The position numbers and the translations under genes are program-made. The notes under the pieces were generated by a model. That model was not told the origin of the DNA. It saw nothing but the letters and a program-made list of their open reading frames with translations, and did no database searches. Source: Sphaerisporangium album (GTDB lineage Bacteria > Actinomycetota > Actinomycetes > Streptosporangiales > Streptosporangiaceae). Taken from it: 64,000 bases of DNA. The stretch covers positions 121,053-185,052 of the forward strand of contig NZ_QOIL01000020.1 of NCBI RefSeq assembly GCF_003323745.1, given 5' to 3'. Shown here in pieces: positions 25,130-32,883 of this stretch; positions within the stretch are counted from its first letter, which is position 1, and every line of letters starts with the position of its first letter.

Positions 25130-26161
25130 ATGGACGAGCCACGGCCGCTGGTTTCGGTCATCATTCCGAACTACAACTACGCGCGGACGCTGGACCTGTG
25201 CCTGGGCGCGCTGGAGCGCCAGACCTATCCTCACGTGGAAGTGATCGTCGTCGACGACCGCAGCACCGACGACTCGGTGGAGGTGGCCCGCCGGCACGGG
25301 GCGCGGGTCCTGGTCACCGACACCAACATCGGCGCCCCCGCGGCGCGCAACCTCGGCGTGCGGCACGCGCGCGGGGAGGTGTACTTCTTCCTCGACTCGG
25401 ACGTGGCGCTGGCCGGGGACGTGGTCGAGAACGCGGTGAACCTGCTGGTCTCCGACCCCGCGATCGGGGTGGTGTGCGGCACGTACGACCCCGAGCCGCT
25501 GATCGCCGACAGCCTCGTCGAGCGGTACCGCAGCCTCCAGCTCCACTACTGGATCTCCGGCGACGAGGGCGACATCACCACGATCTACTCGGCGATCTTC
25601 GCCATGCGGGCGAAGGTCTTCCACGAGGTGGGGCCGCTCAACCCCGCGCTGCGGCACAGCGAGAACGCCGAGTACGGCCACCGGATCACCCAGGCCGGGT
25701 ACCGGATCGTGCTGGACAACTCCATCAGGGGCCGGCACGACCACGACGACCGGCTGCGCGTGGTGCTGTCGAAGTTCTTCCACCGCGCGCGCATGCACAT
25801 CCCCCTCTACCTCCGCCGCCCGGACTTCAACGGCGGCCCGGCCAACAGCAGCCGCGGCTGGGGCTCGCTGGCCGCCCTGTTCGCCGTGGTGACCGCGCCG
25901 CTGCCGGCGCTGCTCGGCCCGGCCTGGCTGGTCGCGCCGGTCGCGCTGCTGGCCGCCTCGATCGCCTCCGACCTCGGCATGTACCGCTTCGTCCGCCGTT
26001 ACGCCGGCACGCCGTTCACGGTGTACTTCGCCGGGGTCCACTTCCTGGTGAACGTCACGGTCGCGGTGGCGGTGTTCGTCGGCGCCGCCCACTGGCTGGT
26101 GTCCAGCCGGTTCCGCCGCACCTACGACGTGACCGGCCTGCCCGCGCCGGTGGAGGTGTGA
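25130..26161 (+). CDS. Family 2 glycosyltransferase (tandem paralogue 1)
   Basis: 343 residues. VSVIIPNYNYARTLDLCLGA, DDRSTDDSVEVARR and FLDSDVALAGD mark the GT-A domain; SENAEYGHRI holds the acceptor-side acidic motif; the C-terminal third has two or three hydrophobic helices ending in ASDLGMYRFVRR. It is closely similar along its length to the next gene (VSVI.PNYNYA..LELCL.AL, DD.STDDSV, DSDV, SLVE.YR.LQ.YYW, GHR.TQ), so the two arose by tandem duplication. ATG 25130 is preceded by GGAGG at nine bases. The next gene starts three bases after its stop. Confidence 0.88.
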   Translation: MDEPRPLVSVIIPNYNYARTLDLCLGALERQTYPHVEVIVVDDRSTDDSVEVARRHGARVLVTDTNIGAPAARNLGVRHARGEVYFFLDSDVALAGDVVENAVNLLVSDPAIGVVCGTYDPEPLIADSLVERYRSLQLHYWISGDEGDITTIYSAIFAMRAKVFHEVGPLNPALRHSENAEYGHRITQAGYRIVLDNSIRGRHDHDDRLRVVLSKFFHRARMHIPLYLRRPDFNGGPANSSRGWGSLAALFAVVTAPLPALLGPAWLVAPVALLAASIASDLGMYRFVRRYAGTPFTVYFAGVHFLVNVTVAVAVFVGAAHWLVSSRFRRTYDVTGLPAPVEV

Positions 26162-26164
26162 GCG

Positions 26165-27208
26165 ATGAGCGAGCAGGCGCCCCTGGTGTCGGTCATCGTG
26201 CCCAACTACAACTACGCCGCCTCGCTGGAGCTGTGCCTGCGCGCGCTCCAGGCCCAGACCTACGCGCCGATCGAGCTGTTGGTGGTGGACGACCACAGCA
26301 CCGACGACTCGGTCGCGGTCGCGCGGCGGCTCGGCGTCCGGGTCGTCCAGACGGAGCGCAACATGGGCGTGGCGGGCGCGCGCAACCTCGGCGTCGCCCA
26401 CGCCGGTGGTGAGATCCTGGTGTTCGTGGACTCCGACGTGGCCGCCTACCCCGACGCCGTCGAGGTGGCGGTGGCCATGCTCGCGGCCGACCCTCGTCTC
26501 GGGGCGGTGTCCAGCATCCACGACCCCGAACCGCTGATCCGCGACAGCCTCGTCGAGGACTACCGGGCGCTCCAGTACTACTACTGGACGGCCAGCTCCG
26601 AGGGGTCCATCTCGTTCCTGTTCCCGGCCCTGGTCGCGATGCCCCGCCGCGTGTACGACGAGATCGGGCCGTTCAACACGCAGCTGCGCGAGACCGAGGA
26701 GGTCGACTACGGCCACCGCCTCACCCAGCGGTACGACATGGTGCTCACCTCCGCGGTGCGCTCGCGGCACGACCACGACGACAGGCTGGGCAAGCTGCTG
26801 CGCAAGCTGTACCGGCGGGGGCGCGCCCGGGTGCCGCTGTACGCGCAACGGCGGCGCTTCGCCTGCGGGTTCGAGACCTCCAGCCGGGCCGGGGGCAGCC
26901 TGGCGGCGCTCGCGGCGCTCGCGGCGCTGCCGGTGGCGGCGCCGCTCGGCCCGGCGGGCGCCATGCTGCCGGCCGCGGCCCTCGCGGTGTCGATCATCGC
27001 CGACCTGGGGATGTACCGGTTCGTGCTGCGCAGGCGCGGCCCGCTGTTCCTGCTGTACTTCGGCGTCGTGCACTTCGTGGTGAACGTGACCATCGCGGCC
27101 GGGGTGGCGGCCGGGGTCGTGCGGTGGTTGTTCTCGGCCAGGTTCCGCCGGCTCTACGAGCCGGACCTGCACGTGCGGCCCTCGGCCGCCGGAGAGGCGG
27201 CGACGTGA
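26165..27208 (+). CDS. Family 2 glycosyltransferase (tandem paralogue 2)
   Basis: 347 residues, GT-A fold with VSVIVPNYNYAASLELCLRA, DDHSTDDSVAVARR and VFVDSDVAAYPDA, acceptor motif ETEEVDYGHRLTQ, and C-terminal membrane helices (about 245-330). It is the tandem partner of the preceding gene, from which it is separated by three bases, so both are in one transcript. The duplicated pair suggests successive additions of similar sugars, or enzymes with diverged acceptors. It ends 52 bases before the second EEP gene. Confidence 0.88.
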   Translation: MSEQAPLVSVIVPNYNYAASLELCLRALQAQTYAPIELLVVDDHSTDDSVAVARRLGVRVVQTERNMGVAGARNLGVAHAGGEILVFVDSDVAAYPDAVEVAVAMLAADPRLGAVSSIHDPEPLIRDSLVEDYRALQYYYWTASSEGSISFLFPALVAMPRRVYDEIGPFNTQLRETEEVDYGHRLTQRYDMVLTSAVRSRHDHDDRLGKLLRKLYRRGRARVPLYAQRRRFACGFETSSRAGGSLAALAALAALPVAAPLGPAGAMLPAAALAVSIIADLGMYRFVLRRRGPLFLLYFGVVHFVVNVTIAAGVAAGVVRWLFSARFRRLYEPDLHVRPSAAGEAAT

Positions 27209-27260
27209 CGGCCCGCGCGCTCCCCCGGACGCCGACGCGTCCCGAGCCCGGCGGCCGCCG

Positions 27261-28418
27261 GTGACCGACACGCGGGTCGCGACGCGGCCCGGCGACTCCC
27301 GGCGGGCCCCGCGGGCTCGCCGGGGGATCCCGCTGGTGATGACCGCGGCGATCCTCTGGCTGGTGTTCGCGGGGCTCCACCTCGCGCTGTCCGGCCGGGT
27401 GTGGTGGTGGCAGGTTCCGGAGCTCGTCCCGCCCTTCGCGTTCGTGGTCGTCCCGGCGCTACTGCTCGTGGCCACCCTGGCGGCGCGCCGGGCGCGGCGG
27501 GCCACCATCGTGATCGCGGCGGCCTCGCTGGTGCTCGGCGGGGGTGTGAGCGGGCTCAACCTCGCCGCCCTGTGGCACCGCCCCGTTCCCGCCCCGGCGG
27601 ACGCGCTCAAGGTGTTCTCCTGGAACACCTGGTACTGGGACCAGCGGGCGGAGGGCGGGCGGCCGATGCCGCCGCCCACCGGCACCCCGCCCCGGGACGT
27701 CGCGGACTTCTACCGGTACCTGCGGGACCAGCACGCGGACGTGCTGCTCCTTCAGGAGTACGTCTACTTCGGCGACGGCTCCCAGCCGATCCGGGTGAAC
27801 GACCTGGACAGGCTGCGCCGGGAGTTCCCCGGCTACCACATCGCCACGGCCAGCGAGCTGGTGACGCTGTCCCGCTACCCGATCGTCCTGGAACGCGGGA
27901 TCGACGTGCGCCCGTGGGCGGCGGACGATCCGGACACCACCGAGCCGCCGACCCCGGACCTGCCCGACTTCTTCGCGGTCAAGACGCTGCGCACGGACGT
28001 GCGCGCCGGCGCGAGGACCGTCTCGTTCTACAACGCCCACATCAACTCGCCCGTGGAGCCGTTCCCGCCCGGCCTGGACCCCCGCCGGCTCAGCCGGAGG
28101 CAGCATCTGCTGCGGCAGGCCAACCTCCGCGCGGTCGCGGCCGACGTCGCGGGCAACCCGCACCCGGCCGTCCTGTCCGGGGACTTCAACGCCTCACCGG
28201 CGATGGGCCTGCTGCGCATGGTGCCGGAGCGGATGGCCGACGCCACCCCGGCACTCGCGTCGCTCTACCCCGCCTCCTGGGACGAGCGGCTGCCCTGGTG
28301 GCGGATCGACTGGACGTTCGCCACGCCGGAGGTCACCGTGCACGAGTACCGGTTCGTCCGCTCGAACGGCCTCTCCGACCACAGCGGGCAGCGCCTGGTC
28401 ATCTCGACGAGCCGGTGA
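27261..28418 (+). CDS. Membrane-anchored EEP family phosphoesterase (paralogue 2)
   Basis: 385 residues with the same plan as the EEP protein at 22610: N-terminal hydrophobic helices (about 28-105), then the catalytic domain with LKVFSWNTWYWDQR, VLLLQEYVYFGDG, a LRREFPGYHIA segment nearly identical to its paralogue, LSGDFNASPAMGLLRMVPE and the terminal LSDHSGQR. The two EEP genes therefore bracket the GT2 genes from opposite strands. GTG 27261 is used; its ribosome-binding site is weak, so coupling to upstream translation is likely. The last 20 bases overlap the 3' end of the convergent SARP gene. Confidence 0.86.
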   Translation: MTDTRVATRPGDSRRAPRARRGIPLVMTAAILWLVFAGLHLALSGRVWWWQVPELVPPFAFVVVPALLLVATLAARRARRATIVIAAASLVLGGGVSGLNLAALWHRPVPAPADALKVFSWNTWYWDQRAEGGRPMPPPTGTPPRDVADFYRYLRDQHADVLLLQEYVYFGDGSQPIRVNDLDRLRREFPGYHIATASELVTLSRYPIVLERGIDVRPWAADDPDTTEPPTPDLPDFFAVKTLRTDVRAGARTVSFYNAHINSPVEPFPPGLDPRRLSRRQHLLRQANLRAVAADVAGNPHPAVLSGDFNASPAMGLLRMVPERMADATPALASLYPASWDERLPWWRIDWTFATPEVTVHEYRFVRSNGLSDHSGQRLVISTSR

Positions 28419-29199
28419 CCTGGGCGAACAGGAGCTCGCGCGTTCCGGACCGCCCGGCCGCCCGCGTCAGCGGGTCGTGGTCGCCGCGCAGCAGCTCCTG
28501 GTGCAGCGCGCGCAGCTCCGGCCCCGGCTCGATGCCCAGATGATCGGTGAGGTACCCGCGCAGGCGGGCGTACAGGGCCACCGCCTCCGCGGTGCGTCCC
28601 AGGGCGCGAAGGCCGCGCATCAGCATGCCGGCGAGCGGCTCCGCGAGCGGGTGCCGGGGCACCAGGGGGGTTAGCTCGGTGACCACCAGGTCGGGGCGTC
28701 CCATCCGCAGCTGCGCCTGCGCCCAGGTGACGATGGCGCCGACGAACTGCTGCTCGATGCTGTACCGCACCCGGGCCGCCCAGTCCCCCGGGATGCCGGT
28801 CAGCGGCGCGCCGCGCCACAGGTCCATCGCCTCGGCCAGCAGCGTGGCCCGGGTGAGGTCGTCGCCGGCGTGGGTCTGCGCCTCCTTGGCCAGCCGGCGG
28901 AACCGGTGGGCGTCCACCCGGTCGGGGTCGACCTCCAGCGCGTAGCCGCCGCCCCGGCGCTCGATGGAGACCTCGGTCCCCGTCAGCGCCTGCCGGAGGC
29001 GCGCGATGTGGGCGTACAGCGAGTCCGTCGCCCGGTCCGGCGGAAGATCCCAGACACGCTCGATCAGCGTCCCGAGTGATACGGGGTGGTCGGCGTCGAC
29101 CGCCAGGGCGGCCAGCACCGCGCGCCGCTGGGGCGGCCCGAGGGGGACGCCCCGGTCGTCGACGGTCACCTCGACCGGTCCCAACAAGCGGATCTCCAT
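28399..29199 (-). CDS. SARP-family transcriptional activator (wHTH + BTAD)
   Basis: 266 residues, the length of small SARPs such as ActII-ORF4 and DnrI. Residues 1-90 form the OmpR-like winged helix (MEIRLLGPVEVTVDDRGVPL, LGPPQRRAVLAAL, LYAHIARLRQAL). Residues 95-245 form the bacterial transcriptional activation domain (HRFRRLAKEA, LWRGAPLTGI, ERQ-like EQQFVGAIV, LYARLRGYLTDHLGIEPGPEL). SARPs activate specialised-metabolite clusters by binding direct repeats near the -35 region. The gene is distal in a probable aminotransferase-epimerase-UbiA-SARP operon. The matching SARP-type repeats at 23867-23972 make it the likely activator of the GT2/EEP genes. ATG 29199 follows GGAAGGA. Its 3' end overlaps the convergent EEP gene. 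Confidence 0.9.
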   Translation of the reverse strand: MEIRLLGPVEVTVDDRGVPLGPPQRRAVLAALAVDADHPVSLGTLIERVWDLPPDRATDSLYAHIARLRQALTGTEVSIERRGGGYALEVDPDRVDAHRFRRLAKEAQTHAGDDLTRATLLAEAMDLWRGAPLTGIPGDWAARVRYSIEQQFVGAIVTWAQAQLRMGRPDLVVTELTPLVPRHPLAEPLAGMLMRGLRALGRTAEAVALYARLRGYLTDHLGIEPGPELRALHQELLRGDHDPLTRAAGRSGTRELLFAQVTGSSR

Positions 29200-29213
29200 C
29201 GCTTCCTTCCGTG

Positions 29214-29245
29214 TCGCTCTCACAACGGGTCGCTCTCACAACGGG
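29214..29245. repeat. Perfect 16-base tandem duplication
   Basis: TCGCTCTCACAACGGG occurs twice back to back (29214-29229 and 29230-29245). The right copy overlaps the last codons and stop of the UbiA-family gene, and the left copy forms most of the short spacer to the SARP gene. A recent slippage event is likely; it sets the spacing between the two genes. Confidence 0.85.
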
Positions 29246-30219
29246 ACGGCCGCCGCCAGGGTCGGGTTGTGGGCGATCACGAGCGTCACGCCCAGGGTGG
29301 CGGCCCACAGCATCGAGTTCGCGACCATGACGCGGTCGCGCAGCAGGATGCGGACCGGGTCACCGCCCTCTTCGCCCACCAGCTGGAGCTGCAGGTAACG
29401 GAAGAGGGCGAACAGCGCGAAGGGGGTGGACAGCATCATCGCCGTCTGACCGAACTGGGGGCCGAACGGGCCTTCGTCGCGCAGGTACATGAGGCCGGAG
29501 ACGAGGGCGAGCACGGAGGCGATCTGCAGCAGCCAGTTGGTCAGCTCCATCGAGTAGCCGTGCAGCGCCGGCCGGTGCGCGGCCCCGCCCTCCAGCAACT
29601 CCCGGCGCCGCTTGCCGATGAGGAGCAGCAGGGACATCGAGAACACCGTGACCAGCAGCCAGGCGGGCAGCCGCGCCCCGGTCACCTCGTACCCCTGGAC
29701 GACGCGCAGGACGAAGCCGAGCGCCACCGTGCCCACGTCGACCAGCGGGATGTGCTTGAGGATCCGGCTGTAGGCGACGTTGAGGGCCAGGTACACCAGG
29801 ACCGGCCAGTACGACGCGGGCGATCGGGCGACGATGGCGCCGAGCAGCGCCAGCAGGACGGCGCAGTACAGGTACGCGGCCGGAAGGCCCACCCGGCCGG
29901 CGGCGACCGGGCGATGGCACTTGACGGGATGGTGGCGGTCGCGGTGACGGTCGGCGATGTCGTTGCCGATGTAGACGGCGGCGGAGGCCAGGATGAACGC
30001 GACCGTGGCCGGCAGGATCCCGCGCACTTCGGCGAGGTTCCACGGGAAGGTGCCGAGGAGCGCGAGCGGCACGAGCAGGATCGCCTTGGCCGTGTGCGAG
30101 GGGCGTATCAGCCCGGCGAGATCCGCCATGCGGCGCGCCCGGGTCCTCACCTCCCGGGCCGGTTGCGGTTCCGGACGCTGCGGGCTTTCTGGAACGTCCG
30201 CCGATTCGACGACGTGCAT
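29236..30219 (-). CDS. UbiA-family prenyltransferase, decaprenyl-phosphate phosphoribosyltransferase-like
   Basis: 327 residues with about eight or nine membrane helices. The first Asp-rich motif NDIADRHRD (86-94) matches the NDxxDxxxD form of mycobacterial DPPR synthase (Rv3806c type) rather than the quinone-forming NDxxDxxxD/DxxxD context of MenA. YSRILKHIPLVDVGTVALGF is also typical. Such enzymes join phosphoribosyl pyrophosphate to polyprenyl phosphate, giving a lipid-linked pentose donor. Beside an SDR epimerase, as here, this parallels the DPPR-to-DPA route in which the ribose is epimerised to arabinose, although DprE1-like oxidase genes are not seen. In this cluster it may feed membrane GT2 enzymes. 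The stop lies in a 16-base tandem duplication. Confidence 0.85.
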   Translation of the reverse strand: MHVVESADVPESPQRPEPQPAREVRTRARRMADLAGLIRPSHTAKAILLVPLALLGTFPWNLAEVRGILPATVAFILASAAVYIGNDIADRHRDRHHPVKCHRPVAAGRVGLPAAYLYCAVLLALLGAIVARSPASYWPVLVYLALNVAYSRILKHIPLVDVGTVALGFVLRVVQGYEVTGARLPAWLLVTVFSMSLLLLIGKRRRELLEGGAAHRPALHGYSMELTNWLLQIASVLALVSGLMYLRDEGPFGPQFGQTAMMLSTPFALFALFRYLQLQLVGEEGGDPVRILLRDRVMVANSMLWAATLGVTLVIAHNPTLAAAVPL

Positions 30220-30236
30220 GCTTTACCCCGGTCAGC

Positions 30237-31277
30237 TCAGAAGAACACTTTGGCCAGCGAGAGCGCGCCCTGCCGCCACGCGTCGCGGCTCGTCCGGCCC
30301 GCGCCGCGCGGTGAGCCGGTGGCGCGGTGTTCGCGCCACCACGCGTAGGTGCGGAGGATCGCGTCCCGGTTGGACAGCCGTGGCCGGAAGCCGAGGCGCT
30401 CACGGGCCTTGTCGATGCTGACGTAGGAGTCGGCGAGCAGTTTGTGCACCAGCCGGCCGTACACCGGGGACAGCCCGCTGCGCTCCAGCAGCCGCAGGCC
30501 GGCCAGGGCCGGGCGGGCGGGCAGCGAGACGACGCGCTTACCGTGGCCGGCCGCGTCGAGCACCGCCTGGAAGTCCTCGCGCAGGGTGCCGAACTCGGCG
30601 GCGGCGAGGTTGTAGGTGTCGTCGGCGACGTCCGCCGGCGCGGTGAGGACGCCGGCCACGGCGTCCACGAGGTCCTCGATGGCGAACATCTGGATGCGCA
30701 CGTCGCCGCGGCCGAGTACCGGGAAGCCGCGTCCCTCCTCCGCCCACTCGAAGAGCATGGCGAACAGGCCCATCCGGCCGGGGCCGAGGAAGGTCTTCGG
30801 ACGCAGGATCGGCACGCACATCCCGCCGGAGCGGTACTTCTCGGCCAGTTCCTCGGCCTCGGTCTTGGCCCTGGTGTAGGGGTCGACCGGCTCGCGGGGA
30901 TGCTCCTCCGGCGTGGGCACCAGCTTCGGCAGCCCGTACACGGCGGTGGAGGAGATGTAAACCAGCCGCCCCACGCCCGCCCGGCGCCCGGCCTCCAGCA
31001 CGGTGTGGGTGCCCCCGACGATCAGCCCGTGGATCTGCTCGGGCGGGTAGCTCGGCAGCGCGCCGGCGCAGTGCACGACCGCGTCCGCGCCGGTCATCGC
31101 CTCGGTCATCAGCGACAGGTCGCGCACGTCGCCGATCCGGTGCTCCGCCCCGGGAAGGGGGTCGGGCGGCGGGCGCAGGTCCACGCCGAGCACGTCGTGC
31201 CCGTCGAGCACGAGCCGGCGGGCCAGGTTGCCGCCGAGCATTCCGGCGCTTCCGGTCACTACGACCCGGTGGACCAT
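30237..31277 (-). CDS. NAD(P)-dependent epimerase/dehydratase (extended SDR)
   Basis: 346 residues. The N-terminal Rossmann motif is VVVTGSAGMLGGNLARRL (GxxGxxG at 9-15). The active-site Ser/Thr is in VYISSTAVYG, and the catalytic pair is Y134-xxx-K138 in YTRAK. The C-terminal half is the substrate domain. The fold covers nucleotide-sugar 4-epimerases, dehydratases and 3-beta-HSD-like enzymes, so the substrate cannot be fixed; a sugar or lipid-linked pentose fits the neighbours. Start codon and ribosome-binding site (AAGGTGGGG) lie inside the 3' end of the aminotransferase gene, a 19-base overlap. The stop is 17 bases before the UbiA gene begins. Confidence 0.88.
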   Translation of the reverse strand: MVHRVVVTGSAGMLGGNLARRLVLDGHDVLGVDLRPPPDPLPGAEHRIGDVRDLSLMTEAMTGADAVVHCAGALPSYPPEQIHGLIVGGTHTVLEAGRRAGVGRLVYISSTAVYGLPKLVPTPEEHPREPVDPYTRAKTEAEELAEKYRSGGMCVPILRPKTFLGPGRMGLFAMLFEWAEEGRGFPVLGRGDVRIQMFAIEDLVDAVAGVLTAPADVADDTYNLAAAEFGTLREDFQAVLDAAGHGKRVVSLPARPALAGLRLLERSGLSPVYGRLVHKLLADSYVSIDKARERLGFRPRLSNRDAILRTYAWWREHRATGSPRGAGRTSRDAWRQGALSLAKVFF

Positions 31278-32692
31278 CGCGACCCCACCTTCTCGCGCAC
31301 GAATCCGCCGAGCAGCCGCGGCAGGCCCTTGGCCAGCGTCTTGTCGAGGCTCTCCAGGAAGTACTCGACGTCATCGGGCTCGATGGCGAGGGTCGGCGCG
31401 ACGACGAGGGGGTTGTCGGCGTTAGGGCTGTAGTACGACACGATCCCGTGCTCACGGTAGAGGTCGGCGATCACCGACAGGGTGATCAGCTTGGTGCGGA
31501 ACTGCGGATCGCCGGAGAAGCCCGGGGCGAGCTTGGCCGCCAGGTCGAGCACCTTCGGGCCGCCGATCAGGAACACGCCCCACAGCGACCCGGTGCCGGC
31601 CACGCGGCCGACCGCGTCCGGGTGGCGCTTCTGGATGTTCTCCAGCCCGGGCCGCAGGATGCGCTCGATCTGCCGCGCCCGCCCGGGGTAATCGTCCTCG
31701 ACGACCACGTTGATCGCCTCGATCGCGGTGACGGTCTCCTCGCCGAACCCGTAGTAGGTGGTGCTGTGCAGGATGACGTCGGAGAGCCGGTCGTAGGCCT
31801 TGCGGAAGATCGACTCGCGCGCGGTGTACCCGGAGATCGACGCCTTCCCGCCGCCCAGCGACTTGGAGTACACCAGGAGGTCGGGCACCAGGTCGGGGTG
31901 GCGCATGAAGTAGAAGAGGCTGCCCGTCTTCCCCCAGCCCGTGTAGACCTCGTCGAAGATCAGCATGATGTCCTGCGCGTCGCAGAGCCGCCGCAGCTCG
32001 TACAGGTCCGTCTCCGACCAGGAGCGCATGCTCGACGCGCTGTACGGCTCGACCATGATCGCGTAGACGTCGCACTTGCCGTCGGGGGTGCGCGCGGCGT
32101 CGACCGCCGCCCGCACGGCCGCCAGGTCGCCATAGGGGTAGACGACGATGCCCGGCAGCCCGGGGAAGCGGAAGGAGTTCTCGGCCGACCCGGTCAGGCT
32201 GCCCGCGCCGAGGGTCTTGCCGTGGAAGCTGATGTCGGCGCGCAGGATCGTGTTGCGCCGCCCGCCGTGGTACTTGTACGCCATCTTGACGGCGCCCTCG
32301 TTGGCCTCCGCGCCCGAGTTCGGGAAGTAGGAGATGTTCAGGTCCCCCGGCAGCAGCTCGGCCACGTTGTGGCTCAGCGCGGCCACGTACGGAGAGAAGA
32401 ACGCCTTGTGCACCTCCATGCGCCGCCGCTCGGCGAACCGGCGGCGCGCCTCCAGGATGCGCGGGTGGTTGTGGCCGTGGTTGAGGACGCCGACCCCTCC
32501 GGTGACGTCGAGGATCCGGCGGCCGTCGCGTGTCCAGATCCAGGCGCCCTCGGCGCGCTCGACAAGTTCACGGCCGAAGCCAAAGGAGGTCATCAGGTTG
32601 ACCTGACTGCGGCTGACATACCTTCTGTACAGGTCCTGGACCTGTTTCACGGTGAGGTTTTCGCACTCATCGATGCCGATCAGCTCAGACAC
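31259..32692 (-). CDS. Class III aminotransferase (PLP-dependent, GABA/ornithine-transaminase-like)
   Basis: 477 residues of fold-type I. GVGVLNHGHNHPRI, PNSGAEANEGAVKMA (PLP phosphate), IFDEVYTGWGKTG with D247, and K277 in LLVYSKSLGGG as the PLP lysine are all present. Class III enzymes move an omega-amino group, and some act on sugar or lipid substrates in specialised metabolism. GTG 32692 was chosen because GGAAGG stands six bases upstream and the family N-terminus starts nearby; an upstream extension is unconserved. It heads the operon with the epimerase, UbiA and SARP genes. Role in the cluster unknown; adding an amino group to a ketosugar or small aglycone are both possible. Confidence 0.88.
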   Translation of the reverse strand: MSELIGIDECENLTVKQVQDLYRRYVSRSQVNLMTSFGFGRELVERAEGAWIWTRDGRRILDVTGGVGVLNHGHNHPRILEARRRFAERRRMEVHKAFFSPYVAALSHNVAELLPGDLNISYFPNSGAEANEGAVKMAYKYHGGRRNTILRADISFHGKTLGAGSLTGSAENSFRFPGLPGIVVYPYGDLAAVRAAVDAARTPDGKCDVYAIMVEPYSASSMRSWSETDLYELRRLCDAQDIMLIFDEVYTGWGKTGSLFYFMRHPDLVPDLLVYSKSLGGGKASISGYTARESIFRKAYDRLSDVILHSTTYYGFGEETVTAIEAINVVVEDDYPGRARQIERILRPGLENIQKRHPDAVGRVAGTGSLWGVFLIGGPKVLDLAAKLAPGFSGDPQFRTKLITLSVIADLYREHGIVSYYSPNADNPLVVAPTLAIEPDDVEYFLESLDKTLAKGLPRLLGGFVREKVGSRWSTGS

Positions 32693-32809
32693 GTCTGCCC
32701 TTCCCCTTACGTGTTCGCACGAATTCCGCAAGGTGCCGGCCTTCTCCACGCGGGTGAGAAGACGAGAGACATGTCGCTAATAGTGTTCGACGCGGCTATA
32801 CCTTGCACC

Positions 32810-32823
32810 ATACAAATCTGTAT
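32810..32823. promoter_or_regulatory. Inverted repeat upstream of the aminotransferase operon
   Basis: ATACA-AATC-TGTAT is a perfect 5-bp inverted repeat about 120 bases before the aminotransferase start, in an A/T-richer island (32770-32830) between this operon and the AfsR-like gene stop. GACAAG repeats like those of the divergent promoter are not found here. It may be an operator or part of the promoter. Confidence 0.35.
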
Positions 32824-32883
32824 AGGTCCGCGCCGTGGCGCACGATGAGGCGTGGGCGAAAAGGCAGGCCCGAAGCGGCGGCG

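Noticed and set aside
32810..32823. Copy of the GACAAG SARP operator upstream of the aminotransferase operon
   Set aside because: No GACAAG-N5-GACAAG or close variant is found there; only an unrelated ATACA/TGTAT inverted repeat.
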